From Bin87 sp965208015 (lineage in GTDB: Bacteria; Chloroflexota; Dehalococcoidia; Lucifugimonadales; UBA3495): a DNA stretch of 64,000 bases. The first letter of the stretch is position 1, and the number at the start of each line of letters is the position of its first letter. The notes beneath the pieces are model-generated. The model saw only the letters and a list, made by a program, of their open reading frames with translations, had not been told where the DNA came from and searched no databases. Shown here in pieces: positions 43,268 through 52,570 of the stretch. Location: the NCBI GenBank assembly GCA_965208015.1, contig OZ242309.1:1178001-1242000 (forward strand). The letters run 5' to 3'. Made by a program: the position numbers and the translations under genes.

Positions 43268-44965
43268 ATGGCCCAACGAATGAAGGCAGGGGAGGCGGTG
43301 ATCGAACTGCTTCAGCAGGAGGGCGTGAGCAAGATCTTCGGGATCGTTGGCTCGTCTTTCCTGGACGTGCTGGACCCGCTGTACGACCGCGACGACATGG
43401 AATTCGTCGGGGTGCGGCACGAGCAGGGCGCGGCGCTGATGGCCGACGGCTACAGCCGAATTGCCGGCGCGCCGTCGGTGTGCCTGGTGACCAACGGGCC
43501 GGGCGTGCTGAACCTCACCTACGGAATCGGGTCAGCTTACGTGGCGCACTCGCCCGTGGTGGTGCTGGCGCCGTCAGCATCGCGGGATCATCAGCACCTG
43601 GACTCGACACAGGAGTTCGACCAGGTAGCGCTGTTTGAGCCCATAACCAAGGCGAGCTTTGCCATCAACAAGATTGAGCGGCTGCCCGACGCGCTGCGAC
43701 AGGCGTTCCGGATCGCCACATCGGGCAAGATGGGGCCGGTGCTGGTGGACATCCCCCGCGACCTGCTGCCGGGGGCGGAGGTCGACGTTGACCTGATGGC
43801 GCCCACGGCCTACCGGACCGGGCAGGGCCACTCCCGGGGCGACCGGGCGCAGGTGGAGGCGGCGGCTCAAGAAATACTGGCAGCGAAGCGGCCGGTGATC
43901 GTGGCCGGTGGCGGCGTGGAATGGAGCCTGGCGGACGGGGCGGTGGCCAGACTTTCGGAGTTGACGGGCGCGCCCATCGTTACCTCGTACGGGCGAGCAG
44001 ACGCGGTGCCAAACGATCACCCCAACTACCTGGGCCATCTGGGGCGGTTGGGAGCGCAGGAAGCCATCGAAGCAATCAGGAACGCCGACGTGATCGTGGC
44101 GGCGGGGACACGGCTGGGACAGTCCACGACGTTCTTTGACAACCGATTTATTCCGGCCGACGCACGCATCGTGCACATCGAGATCGACCCCAAGGAGATC
44201 GGGCGGATTTATCCGATCACAGTAGGCGTTGAGGGCGACGTGGGCGCGGTGGTGGACGAGATCAACGGCATCGTCGCGGCGGCTGAATTGCGGCCGGATC
44301 CCGAGTGGATGCGACGGGTGGCCGGATGGAACGCGGCGCGCGCTGCCCGTCTGCAGGAGGAGGAGACGCTGAGCGGGGATTACATCAAACCGCAGCGAGT
44401 CTACGCCGAATTGCGCAAGGTGATGCCCCGCGACGCCATTATCGCTCTGGACGCGGGGCTGGCCCCGAATTTTGGGCAGGATCGGCTGAACTATTACCGG
44501 CCGCGCAGCCTGATTATGGCGCTGGACCTGGGAGGGCTGGGGTTCAGCTTCCCGGCATCCATCGGGGCGAACTTCGCGGCGCCGGAACGGCCGGTGGTGA
44601 ATTTCAACGGCGACGGCGGGTTCCTCTTTAATGCCCAGGAATTCGAGACTGCGGTGCGCTACGGGCTCAAGAACATATCGGTGGTAATGAACAACGACTG
44701 CTGGGGATCGGAAAAGGCATACCAGAAGTACGCGTTCAACGAGCGGTTCGTAGGGGCGGACACGGTGAACCCTCGGTTCGACAAGTACGCGGAGTTGTTC
44801 GGCGGGACCGGATTTTACGTCGACCGGCCGGAGGACATCGCCGAGGCTTTTGCGCAGGCGTTGGCGGTGGACGGGCCGAGCATTATCGAGATACCCACGG
44901 ATCCGGACGAAATGCCTCGGCCGGCGCGGCTGGCCGAGGTGCAGGCTCCCGGTTCCAGCGGGTGA
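43268..44965 (+). CDS. Thiamine-diphosphate enzyme, acetolactate-synthase-like
   Basis: A 565-residue three-domain ThDP enzyme. It has FGIVGSSFLDVLDPL, the catalytic glutamate in VRHEQGAALMADGYSRIAG, FAD/nucleotide-fold central domain, and the ThDP motif NGDGGFLFNAQEFETAVRYGLK...NND. Best fits the acetolactate synthase/sulfoacetaldehyde acetyltransferase/oxalyl-CoA-decarboxylase cluster; no ilvN-like regulatory subunit follows, so a catabolic role is likelier than isoleucine/valine synthesis. The start ATG at 43268 discards 30 upstream residues with poor support. Confidence 0.9.
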   Translation: MAQRMKAGEAVIELLQQEGVSKIFGIVGSSFLDVLDPLYDRDDMEFVGVRHEQGAALMADGYSRIAGAPSVCLVTNGPGVLNLTYGIGSAYVAHSPVVVLAPSASRDHQHLDSTQEFDQVALFEPITKASFAINKIERLPDALRQAFRIATSGKMGPVLVDIPRDLLPGAEVDVDLMAPTAYRTGQGHSRGDRAQVEAAAQEILAAKRPVIVAGGGVEWSLADGAVARLSELTGAPIVTSYGRADAVPNDHPNYLGHLGRLGAQEAIEAIRNADVIVAAGTRLGQSTTFFDNRFIPADARIVHIEIDPKEIGRIYPITVGVEGDVGAVVDEINGIVAAAELRPDPEWMRRVAGWNAARAARLQEEETLSGDYIKPQRVYAELRKVMPRDAIIALDAGLAPNFGQDRLNYYRPRSLIMALDLGGLGFSFPASIGANFAAPERPVVNFNGDGGFLFNAQEFETAVRYGLKNISVVMNNDCWGSEKAYQKYAFNERFVGADTVNPRFDKYAELFGGTGFYVDRPEDIAEAFAQALAVDGPSIIEIPTDPDEMPRPARLAEVQAPGSSG

Positions 44966-45309
44966 TGGCGATGGCTACCAACGAGATAATCAAGCCGGTT
45001 GACGTGGACATCACCGGAAGTTCCATCATCATCAACTGGGACGACGGGCACCGGGGGATCTACCCGCACCGGATGCTGCGATTGCGCTGTCCGTGCGCGT
45101 CGTGCGTCGAGGAGATGACCGGCCGGGCACTGCTTAATCCCGACTCGGTACCCCAGGACGTGCGGGCGCTGGACCAGATGGCAGTGGGGCAGTACGCGCT
45201 GCAATTCCTGTGGAGCGATGCGCACTACACCGGCATCTACACCTACCGGGCTTTGCGAGCCGCCTGCACCTGCATCGCGTGCAACGAGGCCAGGGCAAGG
45301 CAACCCTAA
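44965..45309 (+). CDS. DUF971-family protein
   Basis: A 114-residue protein with DUF971 traits: WDDGHRGIYPHRMLRLRCPCASC and ALRAACTCIACNEARA, four to six cysteines that may bind a metal. The domain is the N-terminus of gamma-butyrobetaine hydroxylase and is also found alone beside Fe-S or Mrp genes. ATG overlaps the previous stop by one base. A four-base overlap of stops joins it convergently to the FmdB gene. Confidence 0.85.
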   Translation: MAMATNEIIKPVDVDITGSSIIINWDDGHRGIYPHRMLRLRCPCASCVEEMTGRALLNPDSVPQDVRALDQMAVGQYALQFLWSDAHYTGIYTYRALRAACTCIACNEARARQP

Positions 45310-45563
45310 CCGGCAGGTTGGCCAGCGTCGGGCTGCTGCGTTTCCCCTTCCTCGGCAGAGCGATTGCCGCGGAAGGTCTGTCCAGGGCGGTTCCTCAGCT
45401 TGGGCGAGGTGAAGGTGTCGGACTTGAACGAGAAGTTCGATATCTGGCGGCGGGCCGGTTTGCCGCACACCTTGCATTCGATGGGGTCGTCGGCGCGGGA
45501 AACGGGGCGGATGGACTCGAACTCATTGCCGCATTCAGGGCACCGGTACTCGTAGATTGGCAT
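45306..45563 (-). CDS. FmdB-family zinc-ribbon regulatory protein
   Basis: An 85-residue protein beginning MPIYEYRCPECGNEFESI, with CxxC pairs (CPEC and CKVC) forming a single zinc ribbon, followed by a flexible polar tail. FmdB-like proteins are small and of uncertain, probably regulatory, function. GGGAGG before the ATG at 45563 sets the start. Confidence 0.92.
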   Translation of the reverse strand: MPIYEYRCPECGNEFESIRPVSRADDPIECKVCGKPARRQISNFSFKSDTFTSPKLRNRPGQTFRGNRSAEEGETQQPDAGQPAG

Positions 45564-45626
45564 AGACACCTCCCGTCGGCAATTATATCCTAACCCAATT
45601 TTGCGTCAGAGACTGAGGACGGCATC

Positions 45627-46745
45627 ATGAGCGATCAAGCAGCAGACGTAGTCATCATCGGCGGAGGAGCGGCAGGTTGCGCTGCCGCCTACTACCTGGC
45701 AATCAACGGGGTGAAAGCCACCGTCATCGAGCGGGAAGGTGTGGCCAGCCACGCGTCGGGATACAACGCCGGCGGGCTCAATCCCCTGGAAGGGCACGGC
45801 TGGCCGGAGCCATTGCAGCCGATGGCACTGCAAAGTTTCGCGTTGCACAAGGAACTGTGGGACGCACTGCCGTCGGAGACAGGTATCGACTACAACGGCC
45901 GGATCATGTCCATTCTCAAGGTGGCCCTGGACCCCGAGGATCTGGAAGACCTGCGGGCCACGCTGGAGACCTTCAACAGCGCGCCGGAGCCCGGATTCTC
46001 CGCCGAGTGGCTCGAGCGCGAAGATGTCCTAGCACTGGAACCGCGCATCACCTCTGAGGTCATCGCCGGCATCCGTGCGGTGGGCAACGGGGCATTGGAC
46101 GGGCTCGAGTTCACGCAGGCGTTGGCGGCCGGGGCGGAAAGGCTGGGCGCGACAGTGATCGCGGGCAGCGCGGTTGGCTTCCGGCTGGGAAACGGCAGGG
46201 TGGAGTCGGTGGTGACCAACGACGGCGAAATCGCCTGCGGAGCGGTGCTGATCGCAGCCGGGCCGTGGTGCCGGACGGCGGAACAGTGGCTGGACATCGC
46301 CATTCCCGTTGACCCGTTGAAAGGACAGATCATCAGGGTTCGGCCGGACGGGCCAGGGCTGGACTACGAACTCATCGGCGGCGGCAGTTCGATGTACGCG
46401 AAGCCGGACGGGCTGATCTGGTGCGGCGCGACCGAAGAGGAAGTGGGATTCGACCTGTCGCTGACCAATGAGGCGCGAGACGACATCATGCGCCGGGCGA
46501 CGCGCTTGATGCCGGCGTTGACCGCCGCGGAGCAGGTGCTGCACACCGCGTGCCTGCGGCCGGTCACGCCGGACTGGCTGCCCATCGTGGGACAGGCGCC
46601 GGGCTGGGATAACGTATACATCTGCACGGGCGGCCAGAAGAAGGGCATCCTGCTGGGACCGGCGATGGGCAAGGGGATAGCGGAGATCATGGCCTCGGGC
46701 AGCACCGACATCAGCCTGGAAGGGTGTGACCCGGCCCGGTTCTGA
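45627..46745 (+). CDS. FAD-dependent oxidoreductase (DAO family)
   Basis: A 372-residue D-amino-acid oxidase/glycine oxidase/sarcosine oxidase-like protein. The N-terminal dinucleotide-binding segment is VVIIGGGAAGCAAAYYLA with the acidic end VIER; later come GLEFTQALAAGAERLGA and the C-terminal FAD-contacting GGQKKGILLGPAMGKGIAEI. Oxidises an amine or amino acid; the substrate is unknown. Confidence 0.93.
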   Translation: MSDQAADVVIIGGGAAGCAAAYYLAINGVKATVIEREGVASHASGYNAGGLNPLEGHGWPEPLQPMALQSFALHKELWDALPSETGIDYNGRIMSILKVALDPEDLEDLRATLETFNSAPEPGFSAEWLEREDVLALEPRITSEVIAGIRAVGNGALDGLEFTQALAAGAERLGATVIAGSAVGFRLGNGRVESVVTNDGEIACGAVLIAAGPWCRTAEQWLDIAIPVDPLKGQIIRVRPDGPGLDYELIGGGSSMYAKPDGLIWCGATEEEVGFDLSLTNEARDDIMRRATRLMPALTAAEQVLHTACLRPVTPDWLPIVGQAPGWDNVYICTGGQKKGILLGPAMGKGIAEIMASGSTDISLEGCDPARF

Positions 46746-46841
46746 CAGCGCGCCGGCTCTGGGATTCGCAATCGGTGAACGCGCTTTGCCCAACAATGAC
46801 GATAACCGCTCACCAGGAAATCGACCGCGGAGCGTGTGGTG

Positions 46842-47084
46842 ATGGCGGTGGTCTTCGCGGTAGCGGCGGTTTCGGCTTTTCTCATTCTCAGAGGGATAAC
46901 GGTTCTCATCATGCTTGCGCACTGGATTGGACAGCGAACTGAAAAACTGCGGGCGCGTCAAAGGTCGGAAGGCCGCGCCGAAAGGGATGCAGAGTGGCAG
47001 AAGTGGTACCAGCGGCAGATTGACCGCGGCGTGGCGCTGGATGACCCGCCGCCGCAGCGAAAGAACCCGGATGACGAGGAGTGA
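46842..47084 (+). CDS. Small membrane protein with charged tail
   Basis: An 80-residue frame from the ATG at 46842. One hydrophobic helix (residues 1-30) is followed by a charged, helical tail (RTEKLRARQRSEGRAERDAE) and an acidic end. It ends 4 bp before the CoA-transferase gene, suggesting cotranscription. No family recognised; one of the membrane-plus-coil set. Confidence 0.55.
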   Translation: MAVVFAVAAVSAFLILRGITVLIMLAHWIGQRTEKLRARQRSEGRAERDAEWQKWYQRQIDRGVALDDPPPQRKNPDDEE

Positions 47085-47088
47085 AACC

Positions 47089-49371
47089 ATGACTACAAAC
47101 GGCGCTTCAGGCGCGTTGCGAGACATCCACGTGGTGGAGTTCGGGCAATATGTACCCGGACCAATGCTGGGCATGTTGCTGGCTGACCAGGGCGCGCATG
47201 TGATCAAGGTGGAGCGGCCGGGCGGTGACCCGGCTCGATCCGAACCAGCATTCGCCACGTGGAACCGGGGCAAGCGATCCGTGATCCTCGACCTGAAGAC
47301 TGACGCCGGTCGCGAGAACGCGCGTCGGTTGGTGGCCAACGCGGACGTGGTTATCGAGAATTTCCGGCCGGGTGTTGCGGACAGGCTGGGGATTGGTTAC
47401 GAGGAATTGTCGGCGGACAACCAGCGGCTGATCTACTGCTCATTGCCGGGTTATGGAGAAGAACATCCCAGCCGCAACGAGCCGGGCTGGGATCCGGTAA
47501 TCAGCGCGGAGACGGGGTTCTACCCCGAAACGGCGGAGAGCGATGGCGAACCACTGTTCACGCCGCTGCCCATTGCCAGCACCTTCTCGGCGCTGCTGGG
47601 TTCGGTCTCCGTGGCCATGGCCATCAACGCGCGGGACAAATCCGGCAAGGGGCAACGGATCGAAGTGCCGCTGCATTCGGCGATGTTCACCGCGATGGGC
47701 AGCCGGATCATCAAGTTCAACAACTACGAGTACGTGGACCTGTTCGACTTTCCGCGCACGGTGATGTCGCATCCGTACCAGTGCGCCGACGGCCGGTGGG
47801 TGTACCACCACGGGATGTTCGAGCGGTTCGCGCGGCAGACGCTGACGGCGGCGGGAAAGACCGAATGGATCGAGGAGGCCACCTCGCTATTCGGTCGTCC
47901 GGTTGACGCGGACACGCTGGCGTTCTGGCAAGACCGGTTCGCCGAGATGTTCAAAGAGCGAACGGCGTGGCAGTGGGAGGCGGACATCAACGCGCAGGGT
48001 GGAGCCTGCACGGTTTGCAAGACCGTGGACGAGTGGCTGGTGCACGAGCACGCCATCGACGCCAAAATGGTGGTCGACGTGGAGGACGCCGAGCATGGCA
48101 CGATGAAACAGCCGGGCGTACAGGTGCGCCTTCGGGGAACGCCGGGCGCGATCCAGGGTCGGGCTCCGAAATTGGGTGAACACAGTGACGAGGTGCTGGC
48201 AGAGTTGCAAAGCGCGCCGGCCCGGGCAACCGCCAGCAACGGACACGGTGCTGTGATGTCCGCACTACAGGGGGTACGGGTGCTTGACCTGTGCATTATC
48301 CTGGCTGGCCCGACCTGCGGCCGCACGCTGGGCGAGTTTGGCGCCGACGTGATCAAGATCGACGACCCGACGCGCATCCTCGATCCCGTTGGCTACATCG
48401 ACGTCAACCGGGGCAAGCGCAGCATCATGCTCAACCTCAAGACTGAGGAGGGCCGGGGCGTTTTCTGGAAGCTGGTCGAATCGGCGGACGTGATCGTTGA
48501 AAACAACCGCAAGTCGGCGGTGGAACGGTTGGGGTTGGGATACGAGGAAGTCAGGAAGGTCAAGCCGGACATCGTGTACGCATCGCTGAATGCTTTCGGC
48601 TACGACGGGCCGTGGTCGGAGCGGGCCGGATGGGAGCAGTTGGCGCAGGGCACCAGCGGGATGCAGGTGCGGCGCGGCGGAAGAGACGGCAAGCCGATGC
48701 TGGCGCCCTACGCGGTGAATGACTACGGCACGGGCCTCATGGGGGCCTACGCCGTGGCGCTGGCGTTGCACGAAAGGAACCGGACCGGCAAGGGCCAAGC
48801 GGTGGACAGCGGCCTGGCTTTGACTGCGGGCATTTTGCAGTCGCCTTACTTCCTGGACTACGAGGGATATCAGCGCGAGGATGTCGAGGGAGTTGACGCG
48901 CGCGGGTACTCGGCAGGTTCGCGCTTGTACCAGGCGGCCGACGGATGGCTGTATATCCACTGTCCGGATACCGCCACATACGGATCGTTGCTGTCCGCGC
49001 TGAATTTCCGGGACATCCACCATGACAGCGAAGCCATCGCCGAGGTGATCCGCGGCCAGACCATCGAGCATTGGATGCAGGAACTGCGACCGCTGGGAGT
49101 TTCGGTGTCGCCAAACCTGACGATGGAAGACTACCGGCACGACCCGGTGGTGCGCGATGCGGGTTTCGTCGTGACGCGGGACCACACGGTATGGGGCAGC
49201 GTGGACCACTCCGGAACGACGGCACGGCTGTCTGTAACGCCCCCGAGGCTGGGGCCCCCGGCTCCGTGGTTTGGGATGCACACGGACGAGATCCTGGCGG
49301 AAGCGGGATACTCGGCGGCGCAGATCGAGGCGCTGAAAGCTTCGGGAGCGGCGGTGACGCGGAGCCCATAG
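47089..49371 (+). CDS. Double-domain CaiB/BaiF (family III) CoA-transferase
   Basis: A 760-residue protein, twice the usual size. Half 1 (about 1-385) starts LRDIHVVEFGQYVPGPMLGMLLADQGAHVIKVERPGGDPAR; half 2 (from residue 390) starts LQGVRVLDLCIILAGPTCGRTLGEFGADVIKIDDP. Both halves have the intertwined-fold core 'NRGKRSxxLDLKT'. Half 2 has ENNRKSAVERLGLGYEEV. Family III transferases move CoA between acids. Whether both active sites work is unclear, as the catalytic Asp contexts differ. The joint at residue 389/390 (GTGATG) resembles a fused stop/start overlap. Confidence 0.9.
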   Translation: MTTNGASGALRDIHVVEFGQYVPGPMLGMLLADQGAHVIKVERPGGDPARSEPAFATWNRGKRSVILDLKTDAGRENARRLVANADVVIENFRPGVADRLGIGYEELSADNQRLIYCSLPGYGEEHPSRNEPGWDPVISAETGFYPETAESDGEPLFTPLPIASTFSALLGSVSVAMAINARDKSGKGQRIEVPLHSAMFTAMGSRIIKFNNYEYVDLFDFPRTVMSHPYQCADGRWVYHHGMFERFARQTLTAAGKTEWIEEATSLFGRPVDADTLAFWQDRFAEMFKERTAWQWEADINAQGGACTVCKTVDEWLVHEHAIDAKMVVDVEDAEHGTMKQPGVQVRLRGTPGAIQGRAPKLGEHSDEVLAELQSAPARATASNGHGAVMSALQGVRVLDLCIILAGPTCGRTLGEFGADVIKIDDPTRILDPVGYIDVNRGKRSIMLNLKTEEGRGVFWKLVESADVIVENNRKSAVERLGLGYEEVRKVKPDIVYASLNAFGYDGPWSERAGWEQLAQGTSGMQVRRGGRDGKPMLAPYAVNDYGTGLMGAYAVALALHERNRTGKGQAVDSGLALTAGILQSPYFLDYEGYQREDVEGVDARGYSAGSRLYQAADGWLYIHCPDTATYGSLLSALNFRDIHHDSEAIAEVIRGQTIEHWMQELRPLGVSVSPNLTMEDYRHDPVVRDAGFVVTRDHTVWGSVDHSGTTARLSVTPPRLGPPAPWFGMHTDEILAEAGYSAAQIEALKASGAAVTRSP

Positions 49372-49402
49372 CCTAAACAACCGTGCGGTTCTGATCGCAA
49401 AC

Positions 49403-49430
49403 CGTCATTCCTGCCGTCGCGGGGATGGCG
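49403..49430. repeat. Dispersed palindromic repeat, copy 5 (partial)
   Basis: CGTCATTCCTGCCGTCGCGGGGATGGCGG carries only one arm of the element and a decayed second arm. It separates the CoA-transferase from the lipoprotein gene. Confidence 0.5.
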
Positions 49431-49459
49431 GTTTGGCTTTGGAAAAGAGTTGATTCTCG

Positions 49460-50161
49460 GTGAAACTGAACTTCGGGCCTATATGGCGATTTTGGTCTGG
49501 CAATGAAAGCCGGTGGCTATTGGCGGCGGTTTTAGCGTTTGTGGCGACAGCGTGTGGCGCAGGGGGCGAGTTGCCTCCGACTCCGGCAACAGTAGAGCGG
49601 CCGACGCCGACTGCGGAACAATGGCCGACTGTCACTCCGCCGCCAACACCTGTTCGGGGGACAGAGTATCAGCGGATGCAACCTGACGATATGGAAATCC
49701 GCTTAGTGCAAAAGGCGAACGATGCACTCGGATATCCAATCTGGGAGGCTGACACAACCTTTCCCGCGTTAGAGCTCAGTCATACCCCTTACAACGCTTG
49801 CACTCTTCCTGGTGATCATCGGGTTGACTGGCAACCTGGAAGGATAATGGTTTACGTCCATCAGTTGGTCGGCTTTCCTGATGGCGGATGTCCCTCAGGC
49901 CGGCGCGACACCATACTTCAATACATCGCACTGGACAGGCTGGCGAATGGCGATGAGGTTTGGGTGAATGGGGAGTATTGGTTCCGCGCAACCAACGTGT
50001 TTTGCCGCGATTATCGTTATGGCAGCTGTCCGGTTGGATGTACGGCGGTGTGCAGATCGAGTTCCCCTCCGGGTGCTCTCTTTCAAACGGCTGATTGCGG
50101 TGGAGAGCATAGTTGTATGCCGCCATTCAGGAAGGGTACCCCTGAGCCGCACCAGAAGTGA
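49460..50161 (+). CDS. Putative secreted lipoprotein, Cys-rich, unknown function
   Basis: A 233-residue protein starting at GTG. Basic N-terminus, hydrophobic segment LLAAVLAFVATAC with lipobox-like end, then a Pro/Thr-rich spacer (PPTPATVERPTPTAEQWP), then a Cys-rich globular part (about 12 Cys). The C-terminal 60 residues (GCTAVCRSSSPPGALFQ onward) are less protein-like; a frameshift there is possible. AT-richer than its neighbours. Confidence 0.55.
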   Translation: MKLNFGPIWRFWSGNESRWLLAAVLAFVATACGAGGELPPTPATVERPTPTAEQWPTVTPPPTPVRGTEYQRMQPDDMEIRLVQKANDALGYPIWEADTTFPALELSHTPYNACTLPGDHRVDWQPGRIMVYVHQLVGFPDGGCPSGRRDTILQYIALDRLANGDEVWVNGEYWFRATNVFCRDYRYGSCPVGCTAVCRSSSPPGALFQTADCGGEHSCMPPFRKGTPEPHQK

Positions 50162-50341
50162 TCATCTCGGTCAAGGGATGCGCTGCTTAGCTGGGCATTG
50201 GCAGAATAACGAGGGCAGGCAGCGCCTGCCGGCGATGACCAGTTTGGCCGACTTGCTGCGACTGAGCATCAAGTGTGCTGATGCAATCCAATGCCGGCCC
50301 GTGCTAAACTTGGGTCAACTGCGCCCGCCGGAGGTAGAGGT

Positions 50342-52552
50342 ATGTTACGCATCTACAACACCCTGACGAAAAACGTCGAGGAGATCCGGCCGATGACGCC
50401 CGGCAAGGTGTCGATGTACACCTGCGGGCCCACTGTGTACCGGTATGCGCACATCGGGAACCTGCGCACGTACCTGATGGCCGACTGGATCCGACGGATC
50501 CTGGTGGCCGACGGCAACGAGGTCTACCACATCAAGAACATCACCGATGTGGGACACATGCGCCAGGAACTGGCGGAGGCCGGCGGCGACAAGATGATCA
50601 TGGCCGCGCTGGCCGAAGGCAAGTCGCTACAGGAAATCGGCAAGTTCTACGCGGATGTTTTCTGGCAGGACGAGGAACGGATCAACATACTCCCGGCGCA
50701 CGTGTTTCCCTGGGCGTCGCATCACATCCCCGAAATGTTGGAGATGGTGGGCACGCTGATGAACAACGGCGCCGCGTACGAAGCCGGCGGCAACATCTAC
50801 TTTGACGTGAACAGCTATCCCGAGTACGGGAAGCTGTCGCGCAACTTCGGTGGCGACCTGCTCGAAGGAGTGCGCGCCGAGGCGGACCCGCTGAAGCGTG
50901 ACCCGAGGGACTTCACCCTCTGGAAGGCGGCGGAACCGGGTCGTGACGTGAAGTGGGACAGCCCGTGGGGCGAAGGGTTCCCCGGCTGGCACATCGAGTG
51001 TTCGGCGATGGCGCACAAGTACCTGGGCGAGAAGTTCGACATCCACACGGGTGGTGTGGACAACGTGTTCCCGCATCATGAGGACGAGATCGCCCAGAGT
51101 GAGGGCGCCTTCGGACAGCAGCACGTGAACTACTGGGTGCACGGACAGCACCTGCTCGCGGACGGAGCCAAGATGGCGAAGTCGGCCGGGAACGTGTTCC
51201 TCATCGAGGACCTGTCGACGCGCGGATTCGACCCCCTGGCCTTCCGATACCTGTGCATGACGGTGCGGTATCGACACCGGATGAACTTCACCTTCACGTC
51301 GCTTCGCGCGGCGGAGAAGGCGCTGACCGGCATGCGCAACCGCATCTGGGTGTGGCGCAACATGTCGGGGAACGGCTCGGGTCACCACGCCCTGAGCGCC
51401 GAAGGCCAGGAATGGAGCGGCAAGTTCTGGGATGCGGTACACAATGACCTGGACCTGCCCACGGCGCTGGCGATCACGTGGGCGATGGCGCGGTCGGAGC
51501 TGCCGGCGGCGGACAAATTGGAGCTGATCCTGGACTTTGATCGCGTCTTTGGCCTGGATTTGGACCAGGTGCCGCAGCAGTACGAGATCGGCACGCAAAA
51601 CAGCGAGTTCATGGAGCGTAGGGCTGCGTTGCGTCAGCAATCAGCGTATCGCGACGCCGACGCGCTGCGGTCGCAGATGGTGGAAGGCGGGATGGTCGTT
51701 GAGGACACCGGGATTGCGACTCGTGTGCGCCCACAGACGCCGCTGGAACTGCAGGCGGCGCGGTGGCCGTCAGTGTCCGCTTCAAGAGAAGTGCCTTCGG
51801 TGCTGGACGAGCCCGACCTGTACGACTTCACGTTCCTGGTTAACGCGTACGACTACGTGGACGACGTGCGGCGGTGCGTTCAGGCGGTGCTGCGACATAC
51901 CGGCGGTGCATCGGTGGAAGTCGTCGTGGTGGACAATGGATCCACAGACGGCACGGCCGAGTACCTGGAGGAGGCGCAGGCAGAGCATGCGAACGTTCGG
52001 GTCATCCACTGCGACCACGTGGTGGGGGATGCCGCCGGCAAGAACATCGGCCTGAAACAGGCGCGGGGGAGATATATCGTGCTTCTGGATGCCTCGACTG
52101 AAATAGTCGGAGATATCCTTTCTCCGGTGGCGGAGCACCTGGCAGACCATAGCATCGGGGTGTTCGGCCCTTATGGATTGACGACCGATGACATGCAGCA
52201 CTTCCACGAGGAGGTGAACCGGGGAGACGCGGACGCGATGCAGGCGTACTGCATGGCGTTCCGCAGGGCCGACCTGCTCTCTGTGGGGCTGATGCACGAG
52301 TCGTTCCGGTTCTACCGCAACCTGGACATCGACTACTGCTTCCAGTTCAAGAACGCCGGCTACCGAGTGGTATGCGACAGCAGCCTGCCCCTGGTGCGTC
52401 ACGAGCACCGCCAGTGGGAGGAGCTGGAGGAAAACCAGCGGGACGAACTGAGCCGCAAGAACTTCGGTCGGTTCCTCAAGCGGTGGGGTGGTCGTCCCGA
52501 CCTGCTGATAAACCCCAACGCTCGTGGGTTCGATACGGGGTTCCGACACTAG
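50342..52552 (+). CDS. cysS: Cysteinyl-tRNA synthetase fused to a family-2 glycosyltransferase
   Basis: A 736-residue fusion. Residues 1-480 are a complete CysRS: zinc/HIGH region YTCGPTVYRYAHIGN (Cys-28, HIGN 37-40), zinc ligands Cys-220, His-245 and Glu-249 as in E. coli at a constant offset, KMAKS 277-281 and an end YRDADALRSQMVEGGMVVED. Residues 494-736 are a GT-A fold glycosyltransferase (FLVNAYDYVDDVRR, VVVDNGSTDGTAEYL with Asp-531, LLDAS near 583, and a late LDIDYCFQFKNAGY). One frame covers both without interruption. CysRS charges tRNA-Cys; the sugar-transfer partner is unknown. Confidence 0.93.
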   Translation: MLRIYNTLTKNVEEIRPMTPGKVSMYTCGPTVYRYAHIGNLRTYLMADWIRRILVADGNEVYHIKNITDVGHMRQELAEAGGDKMIMAALAEGKSLQEIGKFYADVFWQDEERINILPAHVFPWASHHIPEMLEMVGTLMNNGAAYEAGGNIYFDVNSYPEYGKLSRNFGGDLLEGVRAEADPLKRDPRDFTLWKAAEPGRDVKWDSPWGEGFPGWHIECSAMAHKYLGEKFDIHTGGVDNVFPHHEDEIAQSEGAFGQQHVNYWVHGQHLLADGAKMAKSAGNVFLIEDLSTRGFDPLAFRYLCMTVRYRHRMNFTFTSLRAAEKALTGMRNRIWVWRNMSGNGSGHHALSAEGQEWSGKFWDAVHNDLDLPTALAITWAMARSELPAADKLELILDFDRVFGLDLDQVPQQYEIGTQNSEFMERRAALRQQSAYRDADALRSQMVEGGMVVEDTGIATRVRPQTPLELQAARWPSVSASREVPSVLDEPDLYDFTFLVNAYDYVDDVRRCVQAVLRHTGGASVEVVVVDNGSTDGTAEYLEEAQAEHANVRVIHCDHVVGDAAGKNIGLKQARGRYIVLLDASTEIVGDILSPVAEHLADHSIGVFGPYGLTTDDMQHFHEEVNRGDADAMQAYCMAFRRADLLSVGLMHESFRFYRNLDIDYCFQFKNAGYRVVCDSSLPLVRHEHRQWEELEENQRDELSRKNFGRFLKRWGGRPDLLINPNARGFDTGFRH

Positions 52553-52570
52553 TCCGCGGCAACCAAGAAT

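Noticed and set aside
46915..47088. N-terminal extension of the double CoA-transferase
   Set aside because: It overlaps the small membrane gene and is Arg/Ser-rich. The ATG at 47089 with a GAGGAG upstream is standard.
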